Shown here in pieces: positions 26,251-35,188 of a stretch of DNA of 64,000 bases; the stretch's first letter is position 1; each line of letters begins with the position of its first letter. The notes beneath the pieces were generated by a model. That model was not told the origin of the DNA, searched no databases, and worked only from the letters and a program-made list of their open reading frames with translations. The translations under genes and the position numbers were made by a program. The stretch comes from Lederbergia graminis (GTDB taxonomy: Bacteria > Bacillota > Bacilli > Bacillales > Bacillaceae_C). The stretch covers positions 1 through 64,000 of the forward strand of contig NZ_JBHSMC010000010.1 in the NCBI RefSeq assembly GCF_042655485.1. Reading direction: 5' to 3'.

Positions 26251-26790
26251 ATGATACTATTAGAATTATTTTGGACTTTTATATTAATAGGCTTTGTCTC
26301 CTTTGGTGGCGGTTATGCAATGGTACCTGTAATTGAAGCAGAAGTAGTGAAGCATGGTTGGTTAACAACACAGGAATTTACGGATGCAATCGCAGTAGCA
26401 AGCATGTCTCCAGGTCCAATGGCAACGAACAGTGCTATTTTCGTAGGTTACAAGACAGCTGGAATTCCAGGAGCTATATTTTCAACTCTGGGCACAATAT
26501 TACCATCGGTATTCATTATATTGATGATTGCCATCTTCTTTTATCGAATGAATGAACATCCGCTAGTAAAATCTGCTTTTTATGGATTGCGTCCAATTAT
26601 TACTGGATTAATCATTTACGCAGCGATTAGTTTTGCAATATCCAATAATGTAATTGGGGCACTTAATTGGCATACCATTAGTTTGATGCTTATCTTTATT
26701 TCTTCATTAATAGCACTCATTCGATTTAAAATGCACCCAATTCTTGTCATTTTTATTTCTGGATTTATTGGAGTAATCGTATATTCATAG
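26251..26790 (+). CDS. Chromate-type transporter, C-terminal half (CHR family)
   Basis: The start is the ATG nine bases after AAAGGGGG, four bases past the stop of the previous gene (179 residues). FGGGYAMVPVIEAEVV and VASMSPGPMATNSAIFVGYKTAG repeat the CHR signatures of its partner, so the two halves arose by duplication. The tight spacing indicates translational coupling and a joint complex. Confidence 0.85.
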   Translation: MILLELFWTFILIGFVSFGGGYAMVPVIEAEVVKHGWLTTQEFTDAIAVASMSPGPMATNSAIFVGYKTAGIPGAIFSTLGTILPSVFIILMIAIFFYRMNEHPLVKSAFYGLRPIITGLIIYAAISFAISNNVIGALNWHTISLMLIFISSLIALIRFKMHPILVIFISGFIGVIVYS

Positions 26791-26840
26791 GAAATATCAT
26801 GTAAAATGGTATTACGATGAAGAAAATATAGGTGATAAGA

Positions 26841-28052
26841 TTGAATTTAAAAGAATTCTTATTAGATGATTCCATCAAAAATCGAACACTAAAAAGTGTG
26901 TATCAACTTATTCATGAACAGGGACCAATTTCAAAAGTAGAATTACTTCAGATGACGAAGTTAAAACAAACGACTTTAGTTAGAATGCTGGAGGAACTTA
27001 TAGAAGCCAAAATGATTTATGAAAGTGGATTTGGCAAATCAAGCGGAGGAAGACCGCCTGTATTATATAAAATTGTCCCTAATCGTAGTAATTTAATTGG
27101 TATTGATATTTCAAGAACGCATATTACTGTAATGATTCTTGATTTAACATTTACGGTTATTGAAAAGCACTCTTTTCCTATGTCGAACACACATACACCT
27201 AATTTTGTTATCCAAGAGATTATTCGTATTATTCAAGACATGATGGAAAACCACAACCTCTCAATCTACGAAATCATTGGGATTGGAATTGGTTCAGTTG
27301 GGCCTATTGATCGTAAAGAAGGGCGCATCCTTACTCCAGAGTCTTTCCCGGCACAAGGGTGGCATAATGTGTCCATTGTAAAGCAGTTAAAGGAAGCTTT
27401 TCCTGTAAAAATTGTACTAGAGAATGGTGCGAATACAGCTGCAATAGGAGAACATTGGAAAACCCAAAATGATAATAAACATATGCTATATACAATAAGT
27501 GGTGTCGGGCTACGCTGTGGGATGCTAATGAACGGTAAAGTTGTGCAAAACAATACAGGTGATGCGAGTTCATTTGGGCATATGATTATAGATATGAATG
27601 GCCGAAACTGTAGTTGTGGAAAACAAGGTTGTTTATTAGCATATATATCGTATGATGCGATGATAAAACGTTTAACTGAAATAGTACAAGCAGGAAGCCA
27701 CACTGTCATTTTAGATTGGGTACATGGAAATATGGAGAAAATTACTTTTCAACACTTAGTAGATGCTGCAAAATTAGAAGATCCAGTATTAAACGAACTT
27801 CTAAAGGAGACAGCTATCTACTATGGCATAGGAATTGCAAACATCATCAATACGCTCCATCCAGAACATGTTATCTTAAGTGGTCCACTCCTATTTGAAC
27901 ATAAAACATATTTTAATGAAGTTGTTGAACAAGCTAAAAAGTACATCTATCCATATGAAGAACAAAAAGTAACATTTTCTAAAGGAATTTTAAAAGAGGA
28001 TGCAGTTGCAGTAGGGGCAGCAATATACGCATTTCAATCATTTTTTGATTGA
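26841..28052 (+). CDS. ROK-family transcriptional regulator (XylR/NagC type)
   Basis: The likely start is TTG six bases after AGGTGA (403 residues). Residues about 15-75 form a winged helix (YQLIHEQGPISKVELLQMTKLKQTTLVRMLEEL). The remainder is a ROK sugar-kinase-like domain with IGIDISRTHITV and the zinc motif CSCGKQGCL. Such proteins repress sugar operons until a sugar or sugar phosphate binds. It lies between the chromate-type pair and the sulfatase-maturing enzyme, so it may tune this operon. The ligand is unknown. Confidence 0.85.
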   Translation: MNLKEFLLDDSIKNRTLKSVYQLIHEQGPISKVELLQMTKLKQTTLVRMLEELIEAKMIYESGFGKSSGGRPPVLYKIVPNRSNLIGIDISRTHITVMILDLTFTVIEKHSFPMSNTHTPNFVIQEIIRIIQDMMENHNLSIYEIIGIGIGSVGPIDRKEGRILTPESFPAQGWHNVSIVKQLKEAFPVKIVLENGANTAAIGEHWKTQNDNKHMLYTISGVGLRCGMLMNGKVVQNNTGDASSFGHMIIDMNGRNCSCGKQGCLLAYISYDAMIKRLTEIVQAGSHTVILDWVHGNMEKITFQHLVDAAKLEDPVLNELLKETAIYYGIGIANIINTLHPEHVILSGPLLFEHKTYFNEVVEQAKKYIYPYEEQKVTFSKGILKEDAVAVGAAIYAFQSFFD

Positions 28053-28083
28053 AAATTATATTAATGGGAAGGGAGCTATAAAT

Positions 28084-29025
28084 ATGAAATCTTGTTGTTC
28101 AGTATCAAGGGAGAATTTTGATGATAGTCATGAGAAGAAAGTATCAGTTCAAGGAAATGCGACCTTCTCTCAAAAAGATATGATATTTCTTGAAGGTGGA
28201 GAGTTCCTGATGGGCACGAATGATTCAGACGGTTTTCCTTCTGATGGAGAAGGTCCTGTTAGAAAAGTAGTAGTAGATCCATTTTATATCGATAAGTATG
28301 CAGTAACAAATGAACAGTTCGCACAGTTTGTAGAGGAAACGAACTATAAAACAGAAGCAGAACGTTTTGGCTGGTCATTCGTTTTCCACTTATTTTGTTC
28401 AGAAAAAATTTTACGAGATAATCCACAACGTGTGGCACAAGTTCCGTGGTGGGTACCTGTAAAAGGTGCATATTGGAATCAACCAGAAGGACCAGGTTCG
28501 AATATTGAAGATCGTCTCAATCATCCGGTAGTTCATGTATCTTGGAATGATGCTCAAGCTTATTGCGAATGGGCAGGAAAACGTCTGCCGACAGAAGCAG
28601 AATGGGAATTCGCAGCTAGAGGTGGACTAGAGCAAAAGAAATATCCTTGGGGTGATGAGCTGATCGTAAATGGTAAACACCGTTGTAATATATGGCAAGG
28701 AACTTTCCCTACCAAAAATACAAAACGCGACGGTTACATTGGGACATGCCCGGTTGATACGTATGAACCAAATGGGTACGGATTATACAATATGTCTGGA
28801 AACGTTTGGGAGTGGTGTGCAGATTGGTTTACTCCTAAATACCACTTGAGTAATGAAAATCATAATCCAAAGGGAGCCGAATCGGGAACAAACAGATCGA
28901 TGCGTGGAGGCTCATACCTTTGTCACAAATCATACTGCAATCGCTATAGACTAGCTGCCCGCAGTTCCAATACACCCGACAGTTCCACTGGAAACATGGG
29001 ATTTAGGTGTGTAGCAGACGCATAA
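28084..29025 (+). CDS. Formylglycine-generating enzyme (aerobic sulfatase maturase)
   Basis: The ATG after GGGAGC gives 313 residues with no signal peptide. The FGE-sulfatase domain runs from about 33 to 311 (MIFLEGGEFLMGTND; WNDAQAYCEWAGKRLPTEAEWEFAARGG in two pieces; NMSGNVWEWCADW). The copper-binding catalytic Cys pair is present as C280-x4-C285, which separates true FGE from EgtB- or PvdO-like relatives. It oxidises the Cys of C-x-P-x-R to formylglycine using oxygen and so can activate all nine sulfatases here in the cytoplasm. No radical-SAM maturase is present. A Cys-rich N-terminus (MKSCC) is also seen in other bacterial FGEs. Confidence 0.92.
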   Translation: MKSCCSVSRENFDDSHEKKVSVQGNATFSQKDMIFLEGGEFLMGTNDSDGFPSDGEGPVRKVVVDPFYIDKYAVTNEQFAQFVEETNYKTEAERFGWSFVFHLFCSEKILRDNPQRVAQVPWWVPVKGAYWNQPEGPGSNIEDRLNHPVVHVSWNDAQAYCEWAGKRLPTEAEWEFAARGGLEQKKYPWGDELIVNGKHRCNIWQGTFPTKNTKRDGYIGTCPVDTYEPNGYGLYNMSGNVWEWCADWFTPKYHLSNENHNPKGAESGTNRSMRGGSYLCHKSYCNRYRLAARSSNTPDSSTGNMGFRCVADA

Positions 29026-29030
29026 TTAAG

Positions 29031-29061
29031 AGATAGTGAGTCAATTGAAGACTCACTATCT
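29031..29061 (+). terminator. Hairpin after the FGE gene
   Basis: A perfect 12-bp stem (AGATAGTGAGTC with its complement, 7-base loop) lies six bases past the stop. The T-run is poor (TTC), so it may stabilise mRNA more than end transcription. Confidence 0.65.
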
Positions 29062-29134
29062 TCAAAGGTGAAAATGAAAGCGTAATCACAATTTGCGTGG
29101 GATGTCTTTATATTCGTAATCAGGGGGACTATAA

Positions 29135-31348
29135 GTGGGAAAGAATCGTAAATATACCATATTTATTCGATTTCTTATTTCTTACATGGTGATTCTTATC
29201 TTTGCTTTAACAATTGGTGTCATTGCTCATCGCCAAACTTTAAAAGTGGTGGAAAGTGAAGGGAAAAATGCAACAATGGGCTTACTAAAGCAAAGTAAGG
29301 AAATATTGAATATGCGGTTAAGTGAAATAGAATCTATCGTCAAACAAATTGAAGATGATCCAAAAGTTCTTGCTTTTAATCGAATTCAAAATCCATATGT
29401 GGGCTCAAATACGTACAAGATTATTGATACAAAGAATAATTTATATGCCCATCAGTTAACAAATCAATTCATCTTTGATTACTTTCTATTTTTCAAAAAC
29501 AGTAAAATCGCACTGAATAATAATCTTGTTACGACTTTACCAGACTTTTATAAATATACACTTCAACCCGCAAATCTTAAATATAATGATTGGTATAAAG
29601 AAATTATAGAGTCATATCATCAAAAACATATTATTCCTGCTCGTCCATTTCTCTATAAGGATAAACAGTTTTCCTTCATCACGTACCTACACTCATTAGG
29701 TTTGCCTACACATTTTAACTCAACCATTATGATAATGATAAATAATGATGAACTCATCAATTTGTTGCAGGAAGTAGATATTTCTGGTGGTGGATCCGTA
29801 TATATTACTGATGAAAATAATAACATCATTACTTATGTCTCAGATGATGGTAAAGTTAATTCGATTATATCTGGTTTAGAAGAGGGAGAGGGAGTGGTAG
29901 AGAGGACCTTCCAAGATGAAAACATGATCGTCAGTTATACCACATCCGATTATAATGGTTGGAAATATGTTGCGGTGCAGCCTGTAAGTGTATTTATGGA
30001 AAAAGTGAATTATATAAATAAAATTACGATATCCATTATCATTCTTGCATTCATAGCCGGTTTACTCATTGCAATTTATATGGCAAATCGCAACGCAAAA
30101 CCTGTAACTACTTTATTCTCCCAGCATGATGAACTACAAAAGAAATTACGAGATCAAATTCCGCTATTAAAAAATGCCTTCTTTGAAAGAATTCTTAAAG
30201 GAGAATTTACAACCAAGTATGAGATCAACTTATTTATGAATCATATTGGAATTAACTTAAAAGGAAAACAATATGTCGTAGCCATTATGTATTTAAGTGG
30301 ACCTGATGAAATAACTGATAGTGATATGCTACGAAAATCTGATGTGAATCGTGTCATTGCGAAAGATGTTTTAAACAATATAATGGGGAATGAAGCTTTT
30401 TATCATGAATTAGATGAAAATAAAATCGCAATAATCGTTGCAGATAATAATAGTGGATCATTAAAGTTTAAAGATATATTAATTGGTTTATATCAACAAG
30501 TACATCAGGAATTAATGTTTGTTCACCATATTCAACCCATTTTTGCAATCGGTTCTACTTATCGGAATATAATTGACATTTCACGTTCTTATGATGAGGC
30601 AAGAATTGCATTGAATTTTTACAATCGTGGATATTCTAATGGATTTATCTGGTATGAGGATATTACAAAAGAAGAGAACAGCTTTTATTATCCTAGTGAT
30701 GTCGAGTCGCGACTTATTAACAGTATTAAGGTAGGAAACGAACAAAATACAGAGGAATTATTAGCGGAATTATATAAAGAAAACTTCGAAAATAGACAAC
30801 TATCTATATATATGCTCCGTATGTTTCTGTATGAAATGTGGGGAAGTATCGTTAAAATCTTAGACCAAGTAGTATTGGATGAAAAAATAAGTATAGAATA
30901 TGAACAGTTTTTACCGGATAAAACAGAAACTGTTGAAGAAGTAAAAACTAATTTTTATGAAGTTGTTCAATCATATAAAAAGATTTGCGCAGCAATTAAC
31001 ATACAAAGAAGTAAAAATAATAAAAGATTAATAAATGATATCATCAATTATTTGAAAGAGAACTACAAAAACGTCAATCTTTCCTTGAGTCTGATTTCAG
31101 ATAAGTTCAATCTCTCAGAGGCTCATGTCTCACGGATATTTAAAGAAAATACTGGTATGAATTTTTCAGAGTTCATGGAGAGTAGTAGATTAGAAAAAGC
31201 TGAAGAGATGTTAATAAACACGGATCTACCAGTTGGAGAGATTAGTAAATTGGTTGGATATAATTCTTCAAATACATTTGGTAGAGCATTCAAACGGAAA
31301 AATGGAATTAGTGCAACTGCGTATCGTAACTCAGTCAAGATCTCTTAA
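29135..31348 (+). CDS. Membrane-spanning AraC-family sensor-regulator
   Basis: GTG with AGGGGG seven bases upstream gives 737 residues. A membrane helix at about 12-30 and another at about 288-312 enclose an extracellular Cache-like sensor domain. The cytoplasmic part (about 320-620) is followed by two C-terminal HTH motifs (LSLISDKFNLSEAHVSRIF; VGEISKLVGYNSSNTFGRAF). One-component regulators of this build control polysaccharide operons in bacilli and paenibacilli, often the neighbouring LplB/YtcP-type transporter. It precedes sulfatase 4 and then the permease pair, which fits that role. Confidence 0.85.
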   Translation: MGKNRKYTIFIRFLISYMVILIFALTIGVIAHRQTLKVVESEGKNATMGLLKQSKEILNMRLSEIESIVKQIEDDPKVLAFNRIQNPYVGSNTYKIIDTKNNLYAHQLTNQFIFDYFLFFKNSKIALNNNLVTTLPDFYKYTLQPANLKYNDWYKEIIESYHQKHIIPARPFLYKDKQFSFITYLHSLGLPTHFNSTIMIMINNDELINLLQEVDISGGGSVYITDENNNIITYVSDDGKVNSIISGLEEGEGVVERTFQDENMIVSYTTSDYNGWKYVAVQPVSVFMEKVNYINKITISIIILAFIAGLLIAIYMANRNAKPVTTLFSQHDELQKKLRDQIPLLKNAFFERILKGEFTTKYEINLFMNHIGINLKGKQYVVAIMYLSGPDEITDSDMLRKSDVNRVIAKDVLNNIMGNEAFYHELDENKIAIIVADNNSGSLKFKDILIGLYQQVHQELMFVHHIQPIFAIGSTYRNIIDISRSYDEARIALNFYNRGYSNGFIWYEDITKEENSFYYPSDVESRLINSIKVGNEQNTEELLAELYKENFENRQLSIYMLRMFLYEMWGSIVKILDQVVLDEKISIEYEQFLPDKTETVEEVKTNFYEVVQSYKKICAAINIQRSKNNKRLINDIINYLKENYKNVNLSLSLISDKFNLSEAHVSRIFKENTGMNFSEFMESSRLEKAEEMLINTDLPVGEISKLVGYNSSNTFGRAFKRKNGISATAYRNSVKIS

Positions 31349-31387
31349 CATTTTTATTAATATGAAACATACAGGGAGTGGTAACAA

Positions 31388-32926
31388 TTGGAAAACAATA
31401 AACCCAATATCTTACTCATTCAAACAGATCAACAAACAGCTGAAACACTAGGGATTTATGGGAATCCCATCGTGCGCACACCGAATTTAGAACGGTTAGC
31501 GGAAAAAGGAATTGTATTTGAAAAGGCTTTTTGTAATTATCCTGCTTGCGCACCATCACGTTCATCTATGATGGCTGGTAGGTATACTTCAACGATACGC
31601 AACCATGCCAATCACATGTTATTAGATCCACTGGAAGTTTCATTACCTCAAGTATTAAAGAAAAATGGATATAAAACAGCTTTGATTGGAAAAAATCATG
31701 CGTTCATGGATGGTAATCAAGTCAATCGCTATCCATCCTCTCAGCAAGGTGATAAGCCTGATATTTTACATGAAGTATTTGATTTTGTACGCGAGGCTCA
31801 GCATGGACATATTGTCGAAGGATATGAACAGGATGAGGAAGTAAGAGCAGCTCATCAATGGGCAGTGGATAATTGTTGGAGTAGTCCATTAGGTCATGGC
31901 ACAAATCCTGCTTCTTATAAAAAGTGCGGTACATATTTATTGGGGGAAACTGCTGTAAATTATTTGGAGCAAGCACAAAAAGAAGAAAATCCATTCTTCT
32001 TATGGCTTTCTTTCCCTGATCCGCATACTCCTTATCAGGCGCCAGAACCATATGCGAGTATGTATCATCCTGATGACGTTCCGCTCCCACCAAAAGATGA
32101 TATGAGGAATAAGCCCGAGCGGCAAAAAGTAGCACATATTATGGATGCGATGGATCGGGCGGATGAGCAAACTATTCGTGAAGTCCGTGCAATCCATTAT
32201 GGGATGATTAACTTCATTGATGATGCGATTGGTAGAGTTGTAGATAAATTGAAAAAGCTAGGAATTTTAGATAATACCTTCATTATTTTTACATCTGATC
32301 ATGGCGATTCTATGGGAGCACACGGTCTGATTCAGAAGCACAATATGTTTTATGATTCCTTCACGCATGTTCCATTCATTGTTTCTTGGCCAGGAAAAGT
32401 GAAGGCACAACGTAGTAATCATTTAATTGAATTAATTGATATCATGCCTACTGTACTAGATGTGGCAGGGTGTGATATTCCGATTGGGGTTCAAGGTAAA
32501 AGTTTTGCACCGTATTTATTAGGAGAAGACTATGAACCAAGGGAATATGTTGTGATTGAAAGTGGAGAAGATGGAGAGCCATTTAAATTATCGGAAATTA
32601 CAAAACGACCGGAACACCCCTTTGATGAAAGTTGTTTTGTTTGGTGTGCATGGCGAGAAGCATGGCTCGGTAAAGGAAAATCTATTCGTACGCATGACTG
32701 GAAATTGAATCTATATACAAATGGTGAAGGAGAATTGTATGATCTTCGCAATGATCCACATGAATTAAATAATTTGTTTGATTCTAAAAAACATGAACAG
32801 ATTATCATAGAACTAGAGCGGAAACTACTTAGATGGAGTATAGATAAGGAAGATAAAGCACCTGAGAATAGAACGGTAGGACTAAATTATCGAGAAAAAT
32901 ATGCTTCCAAAGTAGTGACAGATTAA
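31388..32926 (+). CDS. Sulfatase 4 (Cys-type, S1), cytosolic
   Basis: TTG after GGGAGTGG starts a 512-residue protein without signal peptide. The motifs are QTDQQTAET (metal D14), CAPSR at 54-58 (formylglycine Cys54), LIGKNHAF with Lys/His and TSDHGDSMGAHG as the second metal site. The insert around 110-165 is unlike those of the other eight, suggesting a different sulfate position or sugar. It follows the membrane AraC gene by 40 bases, so the two are probably co-transcribed, and ends at a strong terminator. Confidence 0.92.
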   Translation: MENNKPNILLIQTDQQTAETLGIYGNPIVRTPNLERLAEKGIVFEKAFCNYPACAPSRSSMMAGRYTSTIRNHANHMLLDPLEVSLPQVLKKNGYKTALIGKNHAFMDGNQVNRYPSSQQGDKPDILHEVFDFVREAQHGHIVEGYEQDEEVRAAHQWAVDNCWSSPLGHGTNPASYKKCGTYLLGETAVNYLEQAQKEENPFFLWLSFPDPHTPYQAPEPYASMYHPDDVPLPPKDDMRNKPERQKVAHIMDAMDRADEQTIREVRAIHYGMINFIDDAIGRVVDKLKKLGILDNTFIIFTSDHGDSMGAHGLIQKHNMFYDSFTHVPFIVSWPGKVKAQRSNHLIELIDIMPTVLDVAGCDIPIGVQGKSFAPYLLGEDYEPREYVVIESGEDGEPFKLSEITKRPEHPFDESCFVWCAWREAWLGKGKSIRTHDWKLNLYTNGEGELYDLRNDPHELNNLFDSKKHEQIIIELERKLLRWSIDKEDKAPENRTVGLNYREKYASKVVTD

Positions 32927-32946
32927 TAGTATAAAAAATCATTTTG

Positions 32947-32986
32947 GAGCTTTCTAAAAACGGATCGTTTTGAAAGCTCTATTTTT
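32947..32986 (+). terminator. Terminator after sulfatase 4
   Basis: GAGCTTTC-TA-AAAACG pairs with CGTTTT-GAAAGCTC around a GAT loop, followed by TATTTTTGATTTT. Confidence 0.88.
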
Positions 32987-33030
32987 GATTTTAATGTAAA
33001 GTCCCATGAAATAAGGGTTTACACGTGTGT

Positions 33031-33090
33031 ATATCAACAAATGCACACGATTTTTTTATTGCATAATAGCAAATATCAATAAATGCACAC
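33031..33090 (+). promoter_or_regulatory. Direct repeats upstream of the permease operon
   Basis: ATATCAACAAATGCACAC (33031-33048) recurs with one change as ATATCAATAAATGCACAC (33073-33090), 42 bp or about four helical turns later. They differ from the 23-bp-spaced motif, so another regulator, possibly the membrane AraC protein at 29135, may bind them. Confidence 0.5.
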
Positions 33091-33217
33091 ACCATTTTTT
33101 CTTCCTATTTACGATTGATGGAGACGTGCATAATAATAAAAATATCAACTCCTGCCTATTGTTTCGATGCAGAGAGTTTAATTGAAATGATATTTGATTT
33201 AAGGGGGAATGGTATTT

Positions 33218-33231
33218 TGTAAGCGTTTTAA
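33218..33231 (+). promoter_or_regulatory. cre-like site upstream of the permease operon
   Basis: TGTAAGCGTTTTAA matches 13 of 14 cre positions and lies 41 bases before the first permease start. CcpA repression by preferred sugars is the simplest reading. Confidence 0.5.
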
Positions 33232-33271
33232 AAAGGTGATGCTAATTCAATGAAAAGGAGGTAATAGAGGA

Positions 33272-34237
33272 TTGAGCAATACAAATGTACAACTTCAAAA
33301 GGGAAAAAGTGAAGTTAAAATTCAAAAACAGAAAAAGTTTTGGAGGGAAGTAAGAAATAGCTGGCAGTTATATGTGCTGTTTGCTTTACCTCTCTTATAT
33401 ATCTTGGTCTTTAAGTATTATCCAATGTATGGGGCATCAATTGCATTTAAGAATTTTAGTCCAATTCTAGGTATTACGGATAGTCCTTGGGTTGGTTTTG
33501 ATCACTTTAAACGTTTTTTTGAATCATATGAGTTTGTCCGAGTTTTAAAAAATACATTGCTATTAAGTTTATATCAATTAGTCGCAGGCTTTCCTTTTCC
33601 AATTATTTTAGCCCTTAGCTTGAACTACGTCATGCATAGTAAGTTTAAGAAATCAGTGCAGATGATTACGTATGCACCGCACTTTATCTCAGTAGTGGTG
33701 ATGGTTGGTATTATTCTATTAATTTTAGAGCCAAGAGGTCCGTTAAATGACCTCCTTGCATTGTTAGGAATGGAACGAATTCATTTTATGGGAGAAGCTT
33801 CTCTCTTTAAGTCCATATTTGTTTGGTCTGGGATTTGGCAGAATGTTGGTTTTGGTTGCATTATTTATCTTGCTGCATTATCGAGTGTTAGTCCCGAACT
33901 ACATGAAGCAGCGGTTGTAGATGGTGCTAGTAAATTACAACGCATATGGCATATTGATATTCCTAGTATTCTTCCGATTACCATCATTTTGTTGATATTG
34001 GATATGGGGAATATTTTAGACACGGGATTTGAGAAGGTATTATTGATGCAAAATAACTTAAATTTATCTACATCCGAAGTGATTGATACGTATGTGTATA
34101 AAGTAGGGTTAATTGCCGCTCTCCCTCAGTATTCCTACGCTGCAGCAATCGGTATTTTTAAAGCAGTTATTGCTTTAATACTTATTGCAGGAGCTAATAA
34201 ATTATCGAAAAAGGTAGGTCAAGAAAGCTTATGGTAA
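33272..34237 (+). CDS. CUT1 sugar ABC transporter permease 1 (LplB type)
   Basis: TTG after AAGGAGG gives 321 residues with six hydrophobic segments. The cytoplasmic loop EAAVVDGASKLQRIWHIDIP is the EAA motif that contacts the ATPase. It pairs with the next gene and with lipoproteins of the LplA/YtcQ type. No ATPase gene is present; bacilli normally use a shared MsmX-type ATPase, so one encoded elsewhere is expected. Confidence 0.9.
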   Translation: MSNTNVQLQKGKSEVKIQKQKKFWREVRNSWQLYVLFALPLLYILVFKYYPMYGASIAFKNFSPILGITDSPWVGFDHFKRFFESYEFVRVLKNTLLLSLYQLVAGFPFPIILALSLNYVMHSKFKKSVQMITYAPHFISVVVMVGIILLILEPRGPLNDLLALLGMERIHFMGEASLFKSIFVWSGIWQNVGFGCIIYLAALSSVSPELHEAAVVDGASKLQRIWHIDIPSILPITIILLILDMGNILDTGFEKVLLMQNNLNLSTSEVIDTYVYKVGLIAALPQYSYAAAIGIFKAVIALILIAGANKLSKKVGQESLW

Positions 34238-34261
34238 TCAGGAAGGGAGGAGAATAAAAGC

Positions 34262-35161
34262 ATGAATCCTAGAATTGCAGAAACTAAAGGAGATAGAGTT
34301 TTTACGTACATTAACTATACTTTTCTTGGACTCTTAACACTCTTAGTACTATACCCATTGATATATATTCTAAGTGCATCTTTTAGTTCAACTGAGGCAG
34401 TTGCAGCAGGAAGGGTTTGGTTATTCCCAGTAGATTTTAGTTTAAAAGGCTATGAAACAGTTTTTAATTATGATTTAATCTGGACTGGCTATGCAAATTC
34501 ACTTTTTTATACGATTGTCGGAACAACGATTAATATTGCTTTAACAATTATGGCGGCGTATCCATTATCGAGACCTGATTTTAAAGGAAGAAACTTTTTC
34601 ATGTTTCTATTCTTCTTCACGATGTTATTTAATGGAGGTTTAATTCCAACCTATTTATTAGTTAAAGATTTAGATTTGTTGAATACAAGGTGGGCATTAA
34701 TCATTCCAAATGCAATGTCTGTATTTAATGTGATCATTGCGAGAACGTATTTTAAAATGACCATCCCTAAAGAATTGTTAGAATCAGCAAAACTAGAAGG
34801 TTGTGATGATTTTCGTTTCATTAGAAGTGTTGTACTCCCACTCTCTGGCCCAATTATTGCAGTAATTGCCCTATTTTATGCAGTAGGTCATTGGAATGCA
34901 TATTTTAATGCGTTAATTTATTTGCGTGACCAAGCTTTGTATCCGCTACAGTTAGTATTACAAAATATATTGGTTCAAAGTCAGATTGATCCAGAAATGA
35001 TGGGAAGCATCGATGTAGAGACACAGCAACAATTGCTAGGTTTAGAGCAACTATTAAAATACTCGCTTATTGTAGTTGCATCGTTACCAGTGTTAATTAT
35101 GTATCCATTTGTACAGAAACACTTTGTTAAGGGAGTTATGATAGGTTCCATTAAAGAGTAA
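34262..35161 (+). CDS. CUT1 sugar ABC transporter permease 2 (LplC/YtcP type)
   Basis: ATG nine bases after GGGAGGAG gives 299 residues and six membrane segments. The EAA-type loop reads ESAKLEGCDDFRFIRSVVLP. It lies 24 bases after permease 1 and 27 bases before binding protein 3, in one operon. With permease 1 it forms the channel for imported oligosaccharides. Confidence 0.9.
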   Translation: MNPRIAETKGDRVFTYINYTFLGLLTLLVLYPLIYILSASFSSTEAVAAGRVWLFPVDFSLKGYETVFNYDLIWTGYANSLFYTIVGTTINIALTIMAAYPLSRPDFKGRNFFMFLFFFTMLFNGGLIPTYLLVKDLDLLNTRWALIIPNAMSVFNVIIARTYFKMTIPKELLESAKLEGCDDFRFIRSVVLPLSGPIIAVIALFYAVGHWNAYFNALIYLRDQALYPLQLVLQNILVQSQIDPEMMGSIDVETQQQLLGLEQLLKYSLIVVASLPVLIMYPFVQKHFVKGVMIGSIKE

Positions 35162-35188
35162 CGTCTTGAAAATAAGGAGGTTTTATGA

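Noticed and set aside
25623..26790. Simple chromate resistance operon
   Set aside because: Not excluded, but no other metal-resistance gene is near and the setting is a sulfatase locus, so I record the family and treat substrate as open.
33001..33130. CRISPR-like repeats
   Set aside because: Only two similar 18-bp units are present, with no array or cas genes; they fit regulator sites better.
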